Positions 42,540-52,439 of a stretch of DNA of 64,000 nucleotides are shown piece after piece (the stretch's first letter is position 1; each line of letters begins with the position of its first letter). The notes beneath the pieces are model-generated. The model saw only the letters and a list, made by a program, of their open reading frames with translations. It did no database searches and was not told where the DNA came from. The translations under genes were made by a program, and so were the position numbers. The DNA lies in assembly GCA_026225945.1 (NCBI GenBank), contig JAMJFZ010000818.1, positions 3,157,501 through 3,221,500 on the forward strand. The letters run 5' to 3'. The stretch is from Cricetomys ansorgei. Taxonomy: Eukaryota > Chordata > Mammalia > Rodentia > Nesomyidae.

Positions 42540-43130
42540 CAGCCACCTCGCAGGATTCTATGATTTTATTTGGTTTTCTTGGTCTGTTTGTCTGACCCGC
42601 TTATCTGGCCTGCTTTAAATTAGCTCCTAGATGTGCGCATTAAAGGTGATTAGAAGACTCGGGGATGGCCCCTGTCATTAGTTAATGCTTCAGAGAGCAT
42701 GTCGCCTGCAGCTCAAGGGGGCGTGGGCTCCCCGAGCTATATATCACCAAAGGCCTGCAGGCCTGCCCAGGCTCTGCGCTTCCCTTCCCGGGGTCTGCCC
42801 CAGATCGGGCTGCAGATCCGAGGGGTCGGAGACGAGTTTAATTTAAAGACGAGCCCCCCTTGGGCTGCCAAAGGAAATGGTGTGTCAGGCACGTCAAAAA
42901 TAGATACTGTTGCCCAGATATATGGATGGGAGGTGGATACTGCCCCGGCCATCCGTTACCTGGATGGCCTTTAAACGTCAAAACAAATCCTTCTCGGCCT
43001 TTCTCTAAGACTTAAATCACACAGAGAGACAGGGTCAGCCTCTGGGGGTTGGAATGTGCCGGGAGGGGGATGGGTGGGCCTCGGGGTGGGCGGGGTCGGG
43101 GAGGAGACTCCCGGGGAACGTGTGCCCAAG
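42540..43130. other. Repeat-free block rich in developmental TF words, candidate enhancer
   Basis: Holds 'cttatct' (GATA complement), 'ttaaattagc', 'gtgattagaag', 'gtcattagttaatgc', 'agtttaatttaaag' and 'tcaaaaatagata' (MEF2-like), then a CpG-richer end. No repeat for about 590 bp. A regulatory role is inferred from composition and lack of insertions. Confidence 0.4.
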
Positions 43131-43510
43131 CCCCTGCTCCCTTCTGATCTCGAGATTGGAACCTGCTCTTGCCTCCAGAGACCCCACTTTGCAGATTCAG
43201 GCAGGCGCCTCCTGAGGTGAGATGCAGGTTTGAATAAAAGCAGCCGCCCACACTGGTCAGGACAGCGATCGCAGGGCAGCGAGTTGAAGCAGGGGTGGGA
43301 AGGGTCTTCCCTTCGTGCTAGTCAGTAGCTTTTTATGCATGTGGCTTCTGTGGCCAGTCTTGGTTAACACTGGAGTGGCTCCTTGACATGTTTATCTCCA
43401 CTGGACACAGCTGAGGCTCAGAGAGGCTTGGACACCTGCTAAGGCTGCACAGTCTACTTTCTCCTCCCCATCTTTTCCCCCTTCCCTCCCCCTTCTCGAG
43501 CCCCACCCCA
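43131..43510. other. Unique sequence with a MIR-like piece
   Basis: 'tttatctccactggacacagctgaggctcagagaggcttgg' near 43,390-43,440 resembles the MIR complement. The rest is unrecognised. Confidence 0.4.
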
Positions 43511-43512
43511 AT

Positions 43513-43612
43513 CCCTTATGACAGAGTCTCTCTTACACCAAACTGGCCTCAAACTCCTGATCTTCCTCCTTCCTGTCTGGCCCAGTTCTGGAATCATAGG
43601 CTTGGGACATTG
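43513..43612 (-). repeat. B1-derived fragment
   Basis: 'gacagagtctctcttacaccaaactggcctcaaactcctgatcttcctcc' in minus orientation. Confidence 0.6.
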
Positions 43613-43677
43613 TACTAGGTTCAACCCACCATCATATGATTGGCACCGATTGGATGATCAAGAGTATCAAACAGGGG

Positions 43678-43990
43678 GGGCTGGGGAAATGGCTCTGTGC
43701 CATGCAACCATGAGGATCTGAGTTCAACCCCCCCCCCACCTCCTTCTCAGTAAACTTCTGGGGAGGCAAAGGCAGGAGGACCCAGGGCTCATTGGTCAGT
43801 CAGCCTAGCTCGATCAGGGTTTCCAGATCCAGGTTAGAGACTGTTTAACAACAGCAGTGGCAGCAGAAAGAACAAGCCTACAAGGTGTGTGACACCTGAG
43901 GAAGACAGCTGGAGTTGACTTCCGGCCCTCTCCCATGTATGCACATCTGCCCACCCACCTCCTCACACCTCCACACCCCCTCATACATAC
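43678..43990 (+). repeat. B4 SINE
   Basis: 'ggggctggggaaatggctctgtgccatgcaaccatgaggatctgagttcaa', a B1-like middle ('ctggggaggcaaaggcaggaggaccca') and the B4 tail ('gaggaagacagctggagttgacttccggcc'). Near full length. Confidence 0.88.
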
Positions 43991-43998
43991 ACACTCAG

Positions 43999-44120
43999 AC
44001 GGCTGGCTTACACTTACAATCCCAGCACTTGCAAGATGAAGCCAGGAAGATTTTGAATCTCAGGATAGCCTAAGCCCCATAATGAGAGTCTGTCTCAAAA
44101 CAATAACCAAACCAAACCCC
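43999..44120 (+). repeat. B1-derived SINE
   Basis: 'cttacaatcccagcacttgcaagatgaagccaggaag' and 'cagcctaagcccc'-like order with an A/C-rich tail. Confidence 0.65.
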
Positions 44121-44121
44121 A

Positions 44122-44124
<3 letters not shown>

Positions 44125-44185
<61 letters not shown>

Positions 44186-44354
44186 ATGTATATATGTATA
44201 TATGTATATATGTATATATGTATATGTACATATATATTTGTATGTATATGTACATATATATTTGTATGTATATGTACATATATATTTGTATGTATATGTA
44301 CATATATATATATACATATATACATGTGTGTGTGTATGTGTGTATATGTGTGTG

Positions 44355-44402
<48 letters not shown>

Positions 44403-44403
44403 T
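44125..44403. repeat. (TA)n(TGTA)n compound microsatellite with 24-bp units
   Basis: Pure TA at both ends, GTGTGT blocks and, at 44,223-44,305, three tandem copies of a 24-bp unit with TTTGTATGTATATGTACATA order. 280 bp in all. Confidence 0.97.
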
Positions 44404-44414
44404 ACCAGTGTCAG

Positions 44415-44590
44415 ACTGGGACTTAGGAGCTGACTGTGTTCAGCAAAGTGTTGTTCAAGTATGAAGATCTGAGTTCAAATCCCTAGTTCCCATGAAAAAA
44501 ATTGAGTGCAGTAGCCCATGCTTGTAATCACAGCACTCGGGGAACAGAGACAGGAGGGCTCTCTAGGGCTCAGTGGCCACCATGCCCTAC
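44415..44590 (+). repeat. B4-like SINE
   Basis: An ID-like half ('caagtatgaagatctgagttcaaatccc') is followed by a B1-like half ('gcttgtaatcacagcactcggggaacagagacaggaggg'). Confidence 0.65.
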
Positions 44591-44599
44591 TTTTCCAGT

Positions 44600-44712
44600 G
44601 GGCCCAGACTTGGCTCCCAGCATCCATGTAGGATGCTGTAACTCCCTCTGTAACTCCAGCTCCAGGAGTCCAACCCCCTCCCCCAACCTCTGCAGGCACG
44701 TGTAAAGTATCC
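44600..44712 (+). repeat. B2 fragment
   Basis: 'gcttggctcccagcatcc'-like order through 'ctgtaactccagctccaggag' to the 3' body. No head. Confidence 0.6.
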
Positions 44713-44714
44713 AC

Positions 44715-45095
44715 CAGAGAAGACTGCTCAGATGGGTTCAAGCCAATGGAAAGCCTTGATTAGCCAGCAAGTGCCGCTGCCGTATGCTCTGGACCCCAAG
44801 GCAGTCTGGAGCCTTTCTCAGGGTGAGCTTTTCAGCGTAAAAACCACATCCTGGGTTGATGAATCTCAGTGAGTGAGAACAGTTAGCTAGAGACAGAACT
44901 ATAGAAGTCAAAAAGCAAGATTAGTACATTTAGGGACTTTCCCAGAACTGTGGACTTTGATGGATTAGGTCCCGTCTTCATTTTGGCAGGTGGTGCTGCC
45001 AATGTGCTGGGTTCCAAGGCCTGAATGATACTTCCATCTTGCTGTCAGCTGTGCTAAGGTCCGGAACCCTTCAGAGGAATGGAGGCCTGTTCCGC
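44715..45095. other. Unique sequence, nothing recognised
   Basis: No repeat, exon or motif supported. Confidence 0.35.
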
Positions 45096-45097
45096 TC

Positions 45098-45180
45098 TCC
45101 TCTGGCCTCTGTAGACACACACACAGGTGGGAACCCTGTGCACAGAGATGCGTGCACACTCACACAGACACATAAGTGAC
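45098..45180 (+). repeat. B2 3' tail fragment
   Basis: 'ctcctctggcctctgtagacacacacacagg' and CA-rich words resemble the 3' third of a B2. Confidence 0.5.
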
Positions 45181-45269
45181 GATTTTAAGTGACAGAAATT
45201 CTTTCTTAGGTTTTGTGAACTCAGCAAACTGCAGTTAGCCCATTTCTTTGTGGTTCTTGTGTCCCTCTG

Positions 45270-45640
45270 AGTAAAATACCCGAGAAACAGAAAGGAAGAT
45301 AGGTTTGATTTGGCTGATGGTCTCTGGAGACTGCAGGCCACTGTGGCCAGGAAAGCATGGCACAGTAGTGGACAAAGGCATGCTGGACAGGGCAATGGGA
45401 GCAATTGGCAAAATCTCCTCACACCGTGGAGGTCCAGGCCCCGGAGAACATGGGGAACCAGGACCAGGTCACCTTAAAGGCCTCCACCCGCAGTGAGCCT
45501 CCTCCACTAGCTAGGCCCAACCTACACAAGGTTCTACAGCCTTCCAAAATAGAGGCACCAGCTAGGGAAAGAAGCAGTCAAAGCACGAGCTGCCAGGGAC
45601 ATGTGGAACCCACAACATCACAGCAGTGAAGGGTACCGAA
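45270..45640 (-). repeat. Rodent LTR-like repeat, diverged
   Basis: 'aaatacccgagaaacag...gatttggctgatggtctc' and 'ccagggacatgtggaaccc' recall the minus-strand layout of MaLR-type LTRs. Family not assigned. Confidence 0.4.
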
Positions 45641-45914
45641 AGTTCCAGCCTGGGCTAAGTGGTGGCTCACCCATGCGGTCACCGCAGAACGCACACAGTG
45701 AGTCCGGCTCAACAGTGAGATAGGCAGAGACCTTCACACCAGGTATGTAAGGTCCACAGAGAATAGAGCCAGACCTTTAAACTGAGGGAGCCAGCCACCA
45801 TGTCCCTGGATGAGATGTCTGTCGTACTCAGACACTCCAGAGCCAAAGGAGGCATAAAGACAGTAACCACCCTTCGAGTAAGATGCTCGCTAAGCTCCCC
45901 CACCTCGGATGGGA

Positions 45915-46205
45915 AGAGGGGGAGCTGGGGAGATGACTCAGAGGGTGAGGTATTTGCTGCACAAGTGTGAGGACTGGGGTCCCTGTCAGCACCCACATAA
46001 ATGCTAAATGGGTGTGGCAGAGATGGGGGGCCCATGGGGTAGGCTGGCTGGGTAGACTAGGTAGAATCAGCAAGCTCTGGGTTCAGGTGAGAGTCTCTGC
46101 CTTACTACATAAAGTGGTAGGTGATCAAGGGAGACAGCTGACACCAACCTCTGGCTTCCACATGCATGCACACACATGCACATGCATGTACACATATGCG
46201 TACCA
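45915..46205 (+). repeat. B4 SINE
   Basis: 'gagctggggagatgactcagagggtgaggtatttgctgcacaagtgtgaggactggggtcc' is followed by the B4 3' half ('gatcaagggagacagctgacaccaacctctggcttcc') and CA/TG words. Confidence 0.92.
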
Positions 46206-46857
46206 CACACAGATATAAGGAAAGGCCCACATGACTTTAGCCAGATGGATGGGTTGTTGTAGGCTCCACTGCCCAGGTGGTGTCCCTGATGCCGTTGGTT
46301 CTGTAACCCACGAGGTGCGGTGGGGGCTTGAGTTACATCACCTGTGCACATTGACGTATTTACTGAGTATGTCTCGGGCCTCCTTTCACGTCCCCGAGTG
46401 AATACGTCAGGGCCATCCCAGTGAAGCCCGCGAGTGCTGGCTGACTGGTTTATGGCTGTGCTTGCTTCAAGAGGTGTGTTTGCAGACCCTCATGGCAGGT
46501 CCTTAGGTGTCAGTTTCCTGCATCCAGTCCCCAGGACATCACAGATCCTGCTCTGGTCTCATCCAGGACACTTCCTTCCCCTCTGCACCCAGCCCCTGTC
46601 AACGTCAGCCCAACACCCCACCTTCCTCTCTTACAGCCACGGAAAAGAAGGGAGATTTCTTCATCCGCATCCTGGACCAGACTCGCAGGCCTTCAGCTCA
46701 CATCTCAGTAGCTTTTCTCCTTTGGCTTTAGATCTGGGAGGGGCGGTTGGGATTGGAGGTAAATGGGACTGAAGTGAGCCACTGAATTTGGCCACCTACA
46801 GCCTGGAGTCTCCAGGAAATGGCAAGTGATGCAGCTGAACCCCAAAATGGGAGACCC
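46206..46857. other. Unique sequence, nothing recognised
   Basis: The open frame 46,434-46,772 on the plus strand is not protein-like. Confidence 0.4.
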
Positions 46858-47060
46858 ATTCTTTACGTCTCTGGGTATTTTGTCTGCATGTATGGTTGTG
46901 CATTGTATGTCTGATGCCTGAGGAGCCCAGAATGGGGAGTCAGATCCCCTGAAACTGGAGTTACAGGTGGTTGTGAGCCATCATGTGGGTGCTGGGAACT
47001 GAATCCCAGTCCTCTGGAAGAGCAGCCAATGCTCTTAACATCTCAACCATCTTTCCTCCT
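46858..47060 (-). repeat. B2 SINE
   Basis: 'gagccatcatgtgggtgctgggaactgaatcccagtcctctggaagagcagccaatgctcttaac' marks the head side, with the tail at left. Confidence 0.94.
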
Positions 47061-47680
47061 GGAGACATGTACGATGTGTGATTTAAGGAGGAATGCACAC
47101 ATTTGCAGGAGAGAAGGGTAAAGCTATGCACACAGCGGTGAGGCCCATGATGTTGGAAGTGGCCCTGAGAGAAAGGGGCAGGCATGCCATCTTAGCTTGG
47201 CTTAGCAGCTCCCACGTCTGAATTTTTGTTTTTTCTGAAACTCATTAATAGTCACATGGGTTCTAGTATTCTCTTTCTCTTTGCATGCACAAGATATTTC
47301 AAGTTGCAAGTTAAAAAGTCTTACTACTTGCATTGTGCCCTTGGTACACCAGAGAATTTTGTGGAATGAGAAAGAAAGCTTTTTTCTTCTTTTCTTTTCT
47401 TTTTTCCCAGGACCAGGTTTTTAAACCCTCCCTGCAACTCAGGATTGGGGTAAGGGACTCCCAGTGTTTGGAGGCTGGTGTTCCAGGCTGGACCCTTTTA
47501 CTCTAGGCAAGTAGCTAAACAACACATCAGGATACTGGAGCCAGCATCCATCAGCTCCTAATGGCTCAAAGCCAGCAGGAAGTTCATGGTTACAAGGAGA
47601 AACGCTCAATTTCTTCCAATGAAAATAGTCAAAACTTGCCTGTTACTGTTATCAACACAAACACTTAAGAAAATAGATTC
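47061..47680. other. Unique sequence, nothing recognised
   Basis: A short CTTTT run at 47,380-47,406. No gene signature. Confidence 0.4.
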
Positions 47681-47682
47681 GG

Positions 47683-47838
47683 AAACCGGTCCTCACAGCA
47701 CATGTCTGCACCCCCAGCCACTCAGGAGGTTGAGGCAGGAAAGTCACAGGATCATGGATTGCATGGGCTAGAGTGAGTTCAAGGCCAGCCTTGGCAACGT
47801 AAGCAAGATTGTGTCTGTGAAGATAAAGTAAAAAAAAG
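47683..47838 (+). repeat. B1-derived SINE
   Basis: 'gccactcaggaggttgaggcagg' and 'gagtgagttcaaggccagccttggcaacg' with an A-rich tail. Confidence 0.7.
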
Positions 47839-47861
47839 GGCTGGAAATACGGAGAGAAAAT

Positions 47862-47920
47862 AAAAGAAGGGATGGAGGGAAGGAGGGAGGGAAAGAGAGA
47901 GGGAGGGAAGGAGGAGGCTC
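47862..47920. repeat. (GGGA/GGAA)n purine tract
   Basis: About 60 bp of GA-type tetranucleotides. Confidence 0.9.
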
Positions 47921-48389
47921 AATGTTCTCATCTCCCTCCTTCGTTGCCTGGTCACCCTTTTGGGTCACGACTTTCTATTTCCCCGCATGCAGGTGCACAG
48001 GGCCGCACCCATGCAATAAACTCAAAGGTTCCACAAATCCCTGCTCGTCCCACACCTGCCAGAGGAGAGAAAGAATTGTCCGTGAGCATGCGTCCACTTA
48101 GAAAACTCACCAGTGGGTGTTGGGACTTTGAGGAACTAAGAATTTATTAAGCGCCTGCGCCCTGGGAAGCAGGCTGTGTTTATTCCCCGCCCGACAGGGA
48201 AGGGTGCCGATGAGCACACGCACCCTGCTGGCACCCACATCCGTGTACCCACGGCGTGCGTGTGTGACGTAGACATATATATCATCTCAGTCACTTCCTG
48301 ACCCAGAGTCTGCTGCTGGTAGCTGCAGCTTGGTGCCCCAGAGCCCTGCAGCCTTGCTGTCTCTCCCCTCCCCCCTTTATCCCCCCCCC
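47921..48389. other. Unique sequence containing the source copy of a local duplication
   Basis: 48,101-48,169 recurs at 49,688-49,756. 'aatttattaagcgcctgcgcc' is reminiscent of a very old L2/MIR-type 3' end, but this is uncertain. Confidence 0.45.
48101..48169 (+). repeat. Local duplication, copy A
   Basis: 69 bp that align without gaps to 49,688-49,756 with about 8 differences counted by eye. The flanks are unrelated. Confidence 0.85.
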
Positions 48390-48800
48390 CCATCCGCCTT
48401 GGAGATTTTATTTATTATCTGTGGGAAAGTATATTGTTTGGAGATTCTGGATTTTATTTCTCCGCTGGCTTTGACAGATACTCGGGGAGAAGGGCGGCGG
48501 GCGGGGGCGGGGTGTAGGCGAGCATTTGGTTTTGTTTTATGATATGCTGTGGAGGATCTGTTAAATTCTCAGGGGCCGTCGGGCTTGAAGGACCGTGTAA
48601 ATGAAAGGCCAGGCGATGGTTTATGAGGGTTTGCGGGCGGGATGGGAAGGGACAAGGAGCGAGTGTGGTCAGATCCTTGCGAGGCAGGCAGTGGGAACCG
48701 CGGCGCTGGGTTTAACGCGGGCACTAATTTTAACAACGCTAATAACACAGTGTTAGTCATCATATCAATTCATTTTATGCAAACGGGGAGGAGTCTGAAG
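48390..48800. other. Repeat-free block, candidate enhancer
   Basis: Contains 'agattttatttattatc', 'ctttgacagata' (TGACAG, TALE-type), a CpG-rich GGCGGGCGGGGGCGGGG patch (48,493-48,512), 'ggcactaattttaac', 'cgctaataac' and 'ttttatgcaaac' (octamer-like). About 410 bp without insertion. Function inferred. Confidence 0.4.
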
Positions 48801-49061
48801 GACAAGTGGCTAGCGGGGACTCCTCCGTTCACCGGCACCAGTGCATCGCCTGGGTTCCACACTTGGCTTTGCAGCCTGCTTCCTCCCTGTGTAAACTGCA
48901 GCTGCTTCTTGGTCTCTCTGCACCTCCATTCCCTCTGGAAAATGGGCACGTTGGGTAAATCTAGTTTGGGGAGTTACAAGAAGTGTGCCTCGGGGTGGAA
49001 TGAGTAGATGCTAAGGCATGTGGCTACAGAAGTCTCTAGTCCTGACAGATGGCTTGCCTGA

Positions 49062-49197
49062 TCGCGGCAGAGTATGACTTTAATCCTGGCGCTTCGGAGG
49101 CAGAGGCAGGCAGGTCTCTGGGTTCGAGGCCAGCCTGGTCTACCGAGTGAGTTCCAGAACAGCCAGGGCTACAAAGTGAGACCCTGTCTCGAAAACA

Positions 49198-49228
<31 letters not shown>

Positions 49229-49230
49229 CT
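49062..49230 (+). repeat. B1 SINE with (AAAAC)n tail
   Basis: 'ctttaatcctggcgcttcggaggcagaggcaggcaggtctctgggttcgaggccagcctggtctacc', then CAAAA units. Confidence 0.95.
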
Positions 49231-49236
49231 AACAAC

Positions 49237-49533
49237 TGTTGCAATACCCTGCTGTGTCGCTCAGCAAGAAAGACAAACAGGCATCCTCGGAGACGTAAAT
49301 CCCACTATCATGGCAAGCGCCATACTGGACAGTGGAACCCTGAGGGTCTCACCTCAGGGGGTTTTATTGGTACCTAAGCTCCTCAGGTGTTCTATTGATA
49401 GCATGTGCAGGTCGCGAGCAATCCAACATCTTTTACTTTAAGCCAACACCTGCAGACAATACAAACTGCCAAGGCCTAAGCACCCTCACCCAAGAACGCA
49501 CAAAACCACCATTTTAAACGTAACTGAAAATAA
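49237..49533 (-). repeat. ERVK-type solo LTR, one end eroded
   Basis: Starts at 'tgttgcaataccctgctg' and follows the LTR order ('cgccatactggacagtggaaccctgagg', 'gctcctcaggtgttctattgatagca', 'cacctgcagacaatacaaactgcc'). The terminal 10 bp at right are lost. Confidence 0.83.
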
Positions 49534-49557
49534 CAAACAACAATGAAAAGATGACTC

Positions 49558-49612
49558 TGCGGACATTTCTGGCCCCCGTGGGCACGTGCAGAGAGACAAT
49601 AAAAGTAAAATA
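49558..49612 (+). repeat. B2 tail fragment
   Basis: 'tttctggcccccgtgggcacgtgcagagagacaataaaag' is a B2 3' end. Confidence 0.5.
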
Positions 49613-49617
49613 CTTTA

Positions 49618-49925
49618 GTATTTTTTTTAATTTAACTTTTATATGTTTAGCATTTTGCCTGCATGTATGTACATGTGTCTGTACTTTGAAAAGTCACCAG
49701 TGAATGTTGGGACTTTGAGAAACTAAGAATTTATTAAGCGCCTGCTTCCTGAGAGGTAATCCCTGTGTATCCAGTACCAGTGAAGGCCAGATGAAGGTGT
49801 GACATCACCTGAAACTGGAGTTACAGACAGTTGTGAGCTGCCATTCAGGTGCTGGAAATAAAACTTGGGTCCTTTGGAAGAGCAGCCAGCGTTCTTAACC
49901 CTTGAGCCATCTTTGTAGTAGCCCA
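49618..49925 (-). repeat. B2 SINE carrying a foreign 78-bp insert
   Basis: The tail and body (49,618-49,684) and the rest of the body and head (49,763-49,925, 'gagctgccattcaggtgctgg...cgttcttaacccttgagccatc') form one minus-strand B2. Sequence 49,685-49,762 is not B2. Confidence 0.85.
49688..49756 (+). repeat. Local duplication, copy B, inside a B2
   Basis: Duplicate of 48,101-48,169 in the same orientation, 1.6 kb downstream. It lies between two halves of one SINE, so the copy arrived after the B2 inserted. Confidence 0.85.
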
Positions 49926-49949
49926 AATAAACCTTTTTTAAAACGAACA

Positions 49950-50140
49950 CACCAGCTGGGTGGTGGTGGTGCACGCCTTTAGTCCCAGCACTCGGGTGGC
50001 GGGGGGGGGGGGGGCAAGCAGATCTCTGTGAGTTCGAGGCCAGTCTGGTCTACAGAGTGAGTTCCAAGACAGCCAGAGTTACAACAGAGAAATGCTGTCT
50101 TGAAAATAAATAAATAAACAAACAAACAAACAAATAAATG
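49950..50140 (+). repeat. B1 SINE with an internal G-run
   Basis: Full B1 with 'gcacgcctttagtcccagcactcgg', a 14-base G run replacing GGAGGCAGAGG (49,999-50,014), and an (AAAT)(AAAC)n tail. Confidence 0.95.
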
Positions 50141-50204
50141 GTACATACTATGGCTGCCCATCTTCAAGGGCTATGGCTGGGGTTGATAGAAGGCCCCAGC
50201 ACTG

Positions 50205-50315
50205 GGATTGATGCTCACACCCAGAATGACAACATTCAGAAGGCTGAAGCAGGAGCGTTGCAAGTTCAAAGCCACCTGGGTTACATAAAGATATCCTGCT
50301 CTCAGAAAAAACAAG
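50205..50315 (+). repeat. B1/B4 fragment
   Basis: 'cagaatgacaacattcagaaggctgaagcaggagcgttgcaagttcaaagccacctgggttac' with a short A-tail. Confidence 0.6.
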
Positions 50316-50317
50316 GG

Positions 50318-50393
50318 TTTGAGCGTTGCTCAGGGAATACAGCGCCTGCCAAGCATGCACAAGGTGCTGGGTTCAGTCCCCAGCGTTGTAGAT
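50318..50393 (+). repeat. ID SINE
   Basis: 'gttgctcagggaatacagcgcctgccaagcatgcacaaggtgctgggttcagtccccagc'. Confidence 0.85.
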
Positions 50394-51667
50394 AACATAA
50401 AGCTTAGCCCTGTGCCTAGCCGGCTAGCACCAAGTGCAGCACTTCTGCAGCCTTCCATGAACGACACAAAACAACTTTGGTATTTTCTTTCACTGGATCA
50501 AAGAGCTCTTACTAAACCACGTCTCTCAGAGAAAGGCTCAAATCCTTGCGGTCAGGAGCCACACGTGCCCCAAATCAAAGCCACCTACCTCTTTCCTCGC
50601 TTTTCCCGAAGCAGCTTTTCACGGAAGCTTTCAGATTGCAGCATTCCTCAGTGCAAGAAAACAGCAACAACCCCAACCCCAGGTGTGTCCAAGCCCAAGG
50701 TTCTGCTTCAGCCGGTTTGGGGTGGAAATGGAGCATCTCCACCTGCAGAAACATCCCGCAGGATCCTCAGCGCACGGGTCTGAGCATCCAGGAGGTTGAT
50801 GCCCAGCTTCTCCGGACTTCCTTCCATTCTGGGGAAATCCTGAGGCACCCACATCTGAGACACTTCAGCTGCATCCTTCCCACTTTTGCTGCGCAGCTGC
50901 ACGAACATCTGCACTGGCTTCTAGCCTCTGAGGATATTTCTTTTCTGATGTGAATCCATCCACCGCTCTGCACCCCGAAGATTTTTTTTCCTGCGACGTC
51001 CTATGTCATGGTTCTGGGTCCCATATGGTAGAGTCAAACTCATCTCAGACCACCTTCCCAGCCTCCTCGCCTGTCTCCTCCCATCCCTGAATCCCGTTTG
51101 ACGTGGCCTTCTTCCCAGCAATCTCTCCCCTCCTACCCAACTGGCAAACTCATATACATAGCACAGAGCCCAAGCCCCCATCCACCTCTCAGGCAATATG
51201 AATTATCTCCTGAGGTCCTTCTTACCTAGTGTGATGCATATTGTAGAGAGGCATGAGAAGTGAGGTTTTTATCTACACATCCATCTACCCCATTTGCCTT
51301 GGGAATTCCTCAGGTTCAAAGACTGGACCTTATTCCACATATTTCTCTATGTGCTTCCTCGTCAGCCCTGTGAAACGTTTGTTGAGCAGGACAAGCCGTG
51401 CGGCTCTCAGGATTTGTGTCTGTGGCAGATTCTATTTTACAGAGACCACCATAGTCTTCGATTCCACCCTATGTCTTCTTTGACATGCTCTCACCATGCC
51501 CACATAGAATTGTGACCTTCTTCATTCTGGGCAGATCTGTGGAGAAGGAATGAGACAGAAGGGAGGCACTATGTAGCCTTCCAAGACTGAACCATTACAT
51601 TTCCCCCATCTCTGCTCTCATCTGTATGTGTCCAGGGAGAAAGTCTCACAATCCCGAAGTGGCCATA
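50394..51667. other. 1.27 kb of unique sequence with a coding-like minus frame
   Basis: The longest repeat-free run in this part of the window. It contains the minus-strand frame listed at 50,708-50,914. No splice-supported gene model can be built from what is visible. Confidence 0.4.
50708..50914 (-). other. Minus-strand open frame with coding-like composition, unidentified
   Basis: 68 codons starting MQMFVQLRSKSG and ending before PPQTG-stop. The residue mix is balanced and third positions favour G/C, unlike the repeat-derived frames. An AG just before ATG (about 50,909) and a CAG/GTGGAG-type donor inside it could mark an exon. I do not recognise the protein. Chance cannot be excluded at this length, and plus-strand frames overlap it. 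Confidence 0.2.
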
Positions 51668-51884
51668 TTGGTTTTAGATTTATTTTATTTTCATTTATGC
51701 ACGCGTGTCTGTGTGAATGTATGTGCACATGCATGCGTGTTCCCACAGAAGCCAGAAGAGGGCAGCAGACCCCTTGGAGCTACAGTTAGAGGTGTTAGTA
51801 GACCTCTTGACCTCTGGGATCTAAATTCTGATCCTCATTATTAAGCAGCAAGCGCTAACTGCTGAGCCATATATCTATACCCAG
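51668..51884 (-). repeat. B2 SINE with a strong CTCF-like word
   Basis: Minus-strand B2 from 'agatttattttattttcat' to 'gctaactgctgagccat'. At 51,751-51,765 GCCAGAAGAGGGCAG fits 14 of 15 CTCF consensus positions. Confidence 0.9.
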
Positions 51885-52185
51885 AAGCAGCCATACCTTC
51901 ACATCATACTAGGAGACCAAGTGTAGATGCCACATGGATAGACCCAGCCTGCAAGTAAATCCTACACATGGAATAGGTATATCAGTCAAGGAGAATCCAG
52001 AAAATTCCACACCCAGTCATCAAGTCACCTTCTGCCATTGGACTCTTCTCAGTGCAGATCTAGAATATTTTTTAATGTGTATGTGCTTGTGTATTACCTA
52101 CGTCAGTGTGTGTGAAGAACAGAAGTGGACATCAGGAAAGCTTCCTCAATCCTCAACCTCTTATCTACTTTAGGTTATCTTTTCT
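51885..52185. other. Unique sequence, nothing recognised
   Basis: No gene or repeat signature. Confidence 0.35.
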
Positions 52186-52324
52186 TTTGAGACAGGATCT
52201 CACCATGTAGCCCTGGCTGGCCTGGACCTCACTCTGTAGAACAGGCCAGTCTGGAATTCACAGAGATTTACCTGCCTCTGTCTCATGAGTGCTGGGATTA
52301 AAGGCATGCATTCCCAAGCTTGGT
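52186..52324 (-). repeat. B1 SINE
   Basis: 'tgagacaggatctcaccatgtagccctggctggcctggacctcactctgtaga' to 'gagtgctgggattaaaggcatgca'. Confidence 0.95.
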
Positions 52325-52439
52325 TTTTCTTTAGTTTTGTGATAGAGTTTCTCGCTGAATTGGAGCCCGCCATTTTGGCTAAACTGGCTGACCAGCAAAG
52401 TCCTAGCATCCTCTTTTCCCCCCCTAACACTCTTACAAG

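Noticed and set aside
42705..42720. A CTCF-like word GCTCAAGGGGGCG in the 42.5-kb block
   Set aside because: It misses at least three consensus positions, including the CCAC start, so it is not listed as a site.
44060..44464. Tyr/Ile-rich frames of about 90-114 codons on both strands
   Set aside because: Translation of the TA/TGTA microsatellite only.
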